DNA of 38,532 bases from Paludibacter jiangxiensis (GTDB lineage Bacteria; Bacteroidota; Bacteroidia; Bacteroidales; Paludibacteraceae). The translations under genes were made by a program, and so were the position numbers. The stretch is from contig CAMDGD010000017.1 of NCBI GenBank assembly GCA_945897785.1, forward strand, positions 1 to 38,532, read 5' to 3'. This document shows positions 33,951 to 38,532 of this stretch, piece after piece. Within the stretch, counting starts at the first letter, position 1; each line of letters starts with the position of its first letter. Under the pieces are notes generated by a model that saw only the letters and a list, made by a program, of their open reading frames with translations, did no database searches and was not told where the DNA came from.

Positions 33951-34688
33951 ATGAAACTAACCGACATTTTCGAAAAGTACAAAAAAGGCGAACTCGACCT
34001 ACCCGAAGCGCTACAAATGGTATCCAGTCATGGGGTTGAAGAGATGGGTTTTGCAACCATAGATACCGACCGCTTGCAACGAACGGGTTTTCCGGAGGTA
34101 ATTTATGGTGAGGGAAAAACAACCGAACAGGTAAAATTAATTGCTGAACGGATGTACCAAAAGGGTATAGATGTGTTGGCTACGCGAACTACTCCTGCAA
34201 TGTATCATGCTGTTAAAGAAATAATTCCCTCGGCACAATACAACGAAATGGCGCGAACAATTACTTATAAACACAGTACAGTAACTAATTTAAAGGGATA
34301 TATTGTGGTTGTAGCTGCAGGAACATCAGATATGCCTGTGGCTGAAGAAGCGGCAGAAACAGCTCGCTTTTTAGGCAATGAGGTGAAAACCATTTATGAT
34401 GTCGGAGTGGCAGGTATTCATCGTCTTTTTCATAAACTGGATGTGATACGAGGAGCAAGGGTAGTGATTGTTGTTGCCGGTATGGAAGGGGCTTTAGGTA
34501 GTGTGGTTGGAGGATTGGTTGATAAACCCGTTATCGGTGTGCCTACCAGCGTTGGTTACGGAGCAAATTTTCAAGGTTTATCGGCTTTGTTATCTATGTT
34601 GAACAGTTGCGCTAGCGGAATATCAGTAGTTAATATTGATAATGGCTTTGGAGCTGCTTGTCAGGCTTCGTTGATAAATAAATTATAA
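33951..34688 (+). CDS. larB: Nickel-pincer cofactor biosynthesis protein LarB
   Basis: First step of the pathway: carboxylates and hydrolyses nicotinic acid adenine dinucleotide to the biscarboxylic acid mononucleotide. The 245 residues resemble PurE-type carboxylases in the C-terminal half (VVVAAGTSDMPVAEEAAE, then GGLVDKPVIGVPTSVGYG). The catalytic cysteine is in LNSCASG (Cys220, equivalent to Cys221 in Lactobacillus). It lies after the repeat-containing spacer and 4 nt before the permease gene, so those two are co-transcribed. Gene order larE-larC-larB differs from the Lactobacillus lar operon. Confidence 0.93.
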   Translation: MKLTDIFEKYKKGELDLPEALQMVSSHGVEEMGFATIDTDRLQRTGFPEVIYGEGKTTEQVKLIAERMYQKGIDVLATRTTPAMYHAVKEIIPSAQYNEMARTITYKHSTVTNLKGYIVVVAAGTSDMPVAEEAAETARFLGNEVKTIYDVGVAGIHRLFHKLDVIRGARVVIVVAGMEGALGSVVGGLVDKPVIGVPTSVGYGANFQGLSALLSMLNSCASGISVVNIDNGFGAACQASLINKL

Positions 34689-34692
34689 AATA

Positions 34693-35400
34693 ATGAGTGA
34701 GTTATATATTATTTTAGGAACGGCTATGTTATTAGGTTTTTCTCATACGATCTTAGGTCCGGATCATTATATACCCTTTATCGTATTAAGTAAGGCTAGA
34801 AATTGGAAACTTTCTAAAACGATGTGGATTACTTTCTTCTCTGGAGTCGGACATATTGTTGGTTCTGTAGTTTTAGGTATAATTGGTGTTACTTTAGGTA
34901 TTAGTGTTGCAAAACTAGAAAGTGTTGAAGCTATTAGGGGAGATATTGCTGCTTGGATGTTGATGATTTTTGGGACATTTTATACTGTTTATGGAATCAA
35001 TAAAGTGTTAAAGAAAGGTATGCATTCACATTTACCTAAGTTTCTGTTCCCTAAATCGATACGTAATTACAGACATTTTACGGATGAGGAAATCAAGAAA
35101 GATATTGTAAATGAGAATAAGTTAACACCATGGGTGTTGTTCTTAATTTTTGTTTTCGGACCATGTGAAGTCTTGATACCAATGTTAATTTATCCTGCAG
35201 CAAAACATGATATGATTGGAGTATTTTCTGTTGCAGGATTATTTGGTTTAACCACTATTGCAACCATGATGTCGGCAGTCTTCATAGGGTATAAAGGAGT
35301 TTCTTTTGTTGTGTTTAAAGAAGCTCATAAATACTTTCACGTAATTGCGGGACTAATAGTACTCTTTATGGGAGTTGGAATTCTTTTTCTAGGCTTTTAA
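34693..35400 (+). CDS. NicO/UreH-type putative nickel permease
   Basis: A 235-residue inner-membrane protein with about six helices. The first helix carries SHTILGPDHYIPF, with His18, Asp24 and His25 arranged like the HX4DH metal motif of nickel permeases, one residue longer. A cytoplasmic loop rich in Lys and His (about 101-140) and a second core (VFGPCEVLIPM, then GLTTIATMM) follow. It starts 4 nt after larB and ends the lar unit, so nickel supply for the cofactor is the obvious role. Its stop overlaps the stop of the convergent FeoB-associated gene. Cobalt or another metal cannot be excluded. Confidence 0.78.
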   Translation: MSELYIILGTAMLLGFSHTILGPDHYIPFIVLSKARNWKLSKTMWITFFSGVGHIVGSVVLGIIGVTLGISVAKLESVEAIRGDIAAWMLMIFGTFYTVYGINKVLKKGMHSHLPKFLFPKSIRNYRHFTDEEIKKDIVNENKLTPWVLFLIFVFGPCEVLIPMLIYPAAKHDMIGVFSVAGLFGLTTIATMMSAVFIGYKGVSFVVFKEAHKYFHVIAGLIVLFMGVGILFLGF

Positions 35401-35594
35401 TTAGGATTAAAAGAACAGGTTTTAGGGTCTTTCGTTATTTTATTCTTCATATTTCTCGTAATTTCGTTTTTTATTTCACAACCTGCACAGCCATCGCAAG
35501 GGTCATTTTTCCTACGAAGATATTTAACCATAGCGTATATGGCATAAGCTATGGTCAACGCTAAGATGATATAGACTATTAGTAGTTGCATCAT
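35397..35594 (-). CDS. FeoB-associated Cys-rich membrane protein
   Basis: A 65-residue protein with one N-terminal membrane helix (about 4-26) and a cytoplasmic tail holding CDGCAGC plus a later Cys, the pattern of the FeoB_associated family. It is thought to assist ferrous iron import, perhaps like FeoC; its exact role is not established. It lies downstream of feoB on the same strand after a 172-nt spacer. The stop codon shares bases with the stop of the convergent nickel permease (TTAA). Confidence 0.82.
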   Translation of the reverse strand: MMQLLIVYIILALTIAYAIYAMVKYLRRKNDPCDGCAGCEIKNEITRNMKNKITKDPKTCSFNPN

Positions 35595-35766
35595 TTTAAT
35601 TTACGATTAGACTATTATTTACAATTAACAATTTTCTTTGTTGTAGTAGTTCGTGTTTTTTATTGAGATACTTCTCTAAATATTTTATTCTATTTTATTA
35701 AAAACAAGTAGTTTAACTTCTAAATCAATATTGATTGAGTAATGCCTTTAGCTAGTCAATAATAAA

Positions 35767-38238
35767 TTAAAGCAGCATTCCTACCTGATACACCGCAAAA
35801 GCAACCACCCAAGCAACAAGGGTAGTATATACCATGGTGAAGATTGCCCAACCCCAATTGGCTTCTTTTTTTATGGCTGCAATAACTGCAATACAAGGGA
35901 AATATATCAATATAAATAACATAAAGCCAAAAGCCACTAATGGTGTAAATACTTTTTGTCCTTTTAGTTCACCGGTTTTATGCGTTTGATTTTGGATGTT
36001 GGTAATTAATGTTCCGGAAGTCTCATTACTCTCTAATCCGGCATGATAAAGTACTCCCATCGTACTAACTACAATTTCTTTAGCTGCTAATCCGGTAAGA
36101 ATGCTAACTCCCATTTTCCAATCGTATCCTAAAGGGGCAATTATCGGCTCCATGGCATGCCCTAACTGACCGATATAGGATTTTTCTTGTTCTTCCGATT
36201 TTTTTTCAATGGCAAGTGTTTGCAATTGTTGTGCTTTGGCTTTTTCGCTGAGTTGACTACTTTTTTCGATTTTATTTTCTAAGGCAGCATAGTCTTGGCT
36301 GTAATTTATGTTACGGGGAAAATAGCCCAAAGCCCATATCAATACAGATGCAACAAGAATTACGGTTCCCATCTTTTTTAAATATTGCTGGGCTTTGTGC
36401 CACATATGCAAAGCCGTGTTTTTAAAAGTTGGAATGCGATAAGGAGGCAATTCCATAACAAAAGGAACTTCTTTTTTTGCAAAAACAAGCCGTTTCATTA
36501 CTAAAGCAACAATAACGGCTAAGAGTATCCCTATTAAGTATATTGAAAAAAGTACTAAGCCTTGATAATGCGGAAAAAAAGCGGATATTAATAATACATA
36601 CACTGGTAGTCGTGCGCTACATGACATAAAAGGGGCAATAATCATAGTTAATATGCGGTCGCTTTTGTTTTCTAAAGTGCGGGTTGCCATAATCGATGGC
36701 ACATTACAACCAAAGCCCATAACCAATGGAATAAATGATTTTCCGTGTAAGCCCATTTTATGCATAAGCTTATCCATTATAAATGCAGCACGCGCCATAT
36801 AACCGGAGTCTTCCATCAGCGATATAAAAAAGAAAAGTATTAATATATTGGGTAAGAACACAATAACGCCACCAACACCACCAATAATGCCATCAACGAG
36901 CAGGTCGCGCAAAGCTCCATCAGGCAGTAAATTTCGAATAAAATTGCCCATTTCACTAACCCCTAGTTCTATCCAATCCATAGGGTAACTACCTAGACTA
37001 AAGGTTGTTTGAAACATTACCCACATCAACAATAGAAAAATTGGGAAGCCCCAAAACCGATGGGTTAGCAAATCGTCTAGTTCGCGCACTTTACGGTAAA
37101 TTTGTTTTCCTGTTGAATAGGTCTCTTTTAATGCCCCATCAATAAAACCGTATTTTGCATCTGTAATTATTGTTTCGGAGTGTTCTGCATATTCCAATTC
37201 TAGTTTAGCAATAGCTGTATTGCATAGTGCTTGTATTTGTATAAAATTAGGTAAATGCTTAATTTGGTTTTCGGTGCTTTTATCTCTTTCAAGTAATTTC
37301 AATGCAATATAACGAGTCGAATATTTATCGGTCAATTCGGCATTTTTTCGTAATTCCTCTTGAATAATACGAATATGTTCTTCTATCATTTCTCCGTAAT
37401 TGATATGAATGTGTCGCACACTCGAATCACGATCCTCGTAAACATCAATCAGTTTTTTTAATAAAATATCTATCCCTTTTCCTTTCGATGCTACGGTTGG
37501 TACAAAGGGAATTCCAATCATTTTTCCCAAGGCTTCGTAATCAAACTGTTCGTTCTTTTTCTCCAATTCATCGTACATATTCAAGGCAACAACGACCTTT
37601 ATGTTCATGTCGATAAGCTGGGTGGTAAGGTATAGGTTGCGCTCTAAGTTAGAAGCATCAACAACATTAACAACAATGTCGGGCATTTTCTCGGTAATAT
37701 GGTTGCGCACAAAAAGCTCTTCGGGCGAATATTCGGTAATAGAGTAGGTGCCCGGTAAATCGACAATATTGAATATATATCCGTATTTTTTTAATACAGC
37801 TTCTTTGGCATCAACTGTTACTCCGCCATAATTTCCCACCCGCTCATGCGAGCCAGAAGCAAAGTTAAACAAGGTTGTTTTTCCACAGTTGGGATTTCCA
37901 ACTAAGGCGATATTTATGATTTTCCCTTTTTCAAGCGCAGATACTTTGAGTTTTTCTTCGTCGATAGTGCCTTTGAATTTTTCTTGTGCAAGCAAGGTCG
38001 CTTCCTGCTCTGATATTACCTCAATTAATTTAGCCTCGCTTCGCCGTAAGGATATATAATAACCCATTATTTGGTATTCAACAGGATCAAGCAAGGGCGC
38101 ATTTTTTATCACGGTTACTTTTTTTCCTTTAACAAATCCCATTTCGGTTATTCGTTTACGAAAAGCTCCATGTCCAAGTACCTTGGTTATTATGGCCGAT
38201 TCGCCTGTTTGTAGGTCGGAGAGAAAAATATTGTTCAT
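35767..38238 (-). CDS. feoB: Ferrous iron transporter, FeoA-FeoB fusion
   Basis: Fe2+ importer of 823 aa. Residues 1-75 are an SH3-like FeoA domain, followed by the FeoB G-domain: GNPNCGKTT (G1, 114-122), DLPG (G3, 160-163) and NMYD (G4, 220-223). A helical linker and a polytopic membrane core come next, with two gate motifs, FGCNVPSIMATR and MSCSARLPVYV, which carry the conserved cysteines. The FeoA-FeoB fusion is common in Bacteroidota. It lies beside a nickel locus and a FeoB-associated gene. A 13-bp inverted repeat separates it from the upstream porin gene. No exact -7 box was found. Confidence 0.95.
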   Translation of the reverse strand: MNNIFLSDLQTGESAIITKVLGHGAFRKRITEMGFVKGKKVTVIKNAPLLDPVEYQIMGYYISLRRSEAKLIEVISEQEATLLAQEKFKGTIDEEKLKVSALEKGKIINIALVGNPNCGKTTLFNFASGSHERVGNYGGVTVDAKEAVLKKYGYIFNIVDLPGTYSITEYSPEELFVRNHITEKMPDIVVNVVDASNLERNLYLTTQLIDMNIKVVVALNMYDELEKKNEQFDYEALGKMIGIPFVPTVASKGKGIDILLKKLIDVYEDRDSSVRHIHINYGEMIEEHIRIIQEELRKNAELTDKYSTRYIALKLLERDKSTENQIKHLPNFIQIQALCNTAIAKLELEYAEHSETIITDAKYGFIDGALKETYSTGKQIYRKVRELDDLLTHRFWGFPIFLLLMWVMFQTTFSLGSYPMDWIELGVSEMGNFIRNLLPDGALRDLLVDGIIGGVGGVIVFLPNILILFFFISLMEDSGYMARAAFIMDKLMHKMGLHGKSFIPLVMGFGCNVPSIMATRTLENKSDRILTMIIAPFMSCSARLPVYVLLISAFFPHYQGLVLFSIYLIGILLAVIVALVMKRLVFAKKEVPFVMELPPYRIPTFKNTALHMWHKAQQYLKKMGTVILVASVLIWALGYFPRNINYSQDYAALENKIEKSSQLSEKAKAQQLQTLAIEKKSEEQEKSYIGQLGHAMEPIIAPLGYDWKMGVSILTGLAAKEIVVSTMGVLYHAGLESNETSGTLITNIQNQTHKTGELKGQKVFTPLVAFGFMLFILIYFPCIAVIAAIKKEANWGWAIFTMVYTTLVAWVVAFAVYQVGMLL

Positions 38239-38266
38239 TTGATTTTATATTATCTTGAAAAAAGTA

Positions 38267-38312
38267 CAGATTTCAAATTGATAAATGCAATGGCTCTCTA
38301 ATTTGAAATCTG
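38267..38312. repeat. 13-bp perfect inverted repeat upstream of feoB
   Basis: CAGATTTCAAATT (38267-38279) is the exact reverse complement of 38300-38312, with a 20-nt loop. It lies between the porin stop and the feoB start. It could end the porin transcript, although no clear U-tract follows. Similar ATTTCAGATTTCAA words occur at 10580-10600. Confidence 0.7.
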
Positions 38313-38319
38313 AAATTAA

Positions 38320-38532
38320 TTACATTTCCATCCCAACCCGCACAATGCCAACCAAGGCATTTTCTAGTTTTGTGCCGGTTCCTGCCGGGTTAATTATATA
38401 TTGAATATCCGGTTGTATATAGAGATGTTCGTTTAATTGAAATTTATATGTTAGTTCAATGGCTGTTTCGTGTTTGATTAAGGCGTCGTCAATACCAAAA
38501 TAAGCCACAGCTAAGCCCATTGCATCATTTGC
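38320..38532 (-). CDS. C-terminus of an OprB-like carbohydrate porin (partial)
   Basis: Only the last 70 residues lie in the window; the frame is open to the right edge, so the gene starts outside. The visible part has the alternating strands and closing pattern of the OprB carbohydrate-porin family: GLAVAY, HETAIELTYKF, HLYIQPDIQYIINPAG and a final GIVRVGMEM. It is an outer-membrane barrel. It is followed by an inverted repeat and feoB on the same strand, with no functional link obvious. The family call is moderate because only the C-terminus is seen. Confidence 0.65.
   Translation of the reverse strand, partial: ANDAMGLAVAYFGIDDALIKHETAIELTYKFQLNEHLYIQPDIQYIINPAGTGTKLENALVGIVRVGMEM

Overview
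The window looks like an AT-rich chromosomal segment of a Bacteroidota bacterium, probably Bacteroidales or Marinilabiliales. Four things point there. Start codons lack obvious Shine-Dalgarno sequences. Many genes are preceded by the Bacteroidota -7 box TAnnTTTG. FeoA is fused to FeoB. An unusually long PurF-type amidotransferase sits beside glmS and carbamoyl-phosphate synthase genes. No rRNA, tRNA, CRISPR array, intact insertion sequence or prophage is visible. Most of the window is housekeeping and metal or ion homeostasis.

Left part (1-13.3 kb): a manganese exporter (mntP) followed by menaquinone methyltransferase (ubiE/menG), a possible small Cys-rich gene, ketopantoate reductase, and a leftward K+ uptake operon trkA-trkH-trkH with a tandem TrkH duplication. 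Next come dxs (MEP isoprenoid pathway), an unknown envelope protein translationally coupled to a single-repeat DUF1456 protein, an M24 aminopeptidase and a class I/II aminotransferase.

Middle part (13.3-29.5 kb): a possible relic of an amidophosphoribosyltransferase C-terminus and two paralogous unknown lipoproteins. A leftward block of three glutamine amidotransferases follows: a fused CarA-CarB of 1438 aa, GlmS, and a 621-aa PurF-like protein. On the other strand lie a putative uronic-acid polysaccharide lyase and a DUF4038/GH140-like glycosidase without SusC/SusD partners. Leftward again are a large lipoprotein with carboxypeptidase-regulatory-like domains, a class I GATase homologue whose nucleophile Cys is replaced by Gly, and a 53-aa lipoprotein with a clear terminator.

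Right part (29.6-38.5 kb): the most coherent system. A NikR-like regulator, larE, larC, larB and a NicO-type permease run rightward. This is a nickel uptake plus nickel-pincer-nucleotide (NPN) cofactor biosynthesis locus with no larA in the window. Divergent from it are a putative outer-membrane protein and a metallophosphoesterase lipoprotein that overlap by 4 nt. The NikR homologue has lost three of the four canonical Ni2+ ligands. A 13-bp direct repeat with 21-bp periodicity covers its predicted start region and is a candidate operator. The window ends with a FeoB-associated Cys-rich protein, a FeoA-FeoB fusion and the C-terminus of an OprB-like porin, all leftward.

Best candidates for something new: the altered NikR/lar/outer-membrane/phosphoesterase locus, the Cys-to-Gly GATase pseudoenzyme, the paired lipoproteins, and the two coupled pairs that join a putative envelope protein to a small or enzymatic partner. 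All functional calls rest on motif recognition by eye; no database search was possible.
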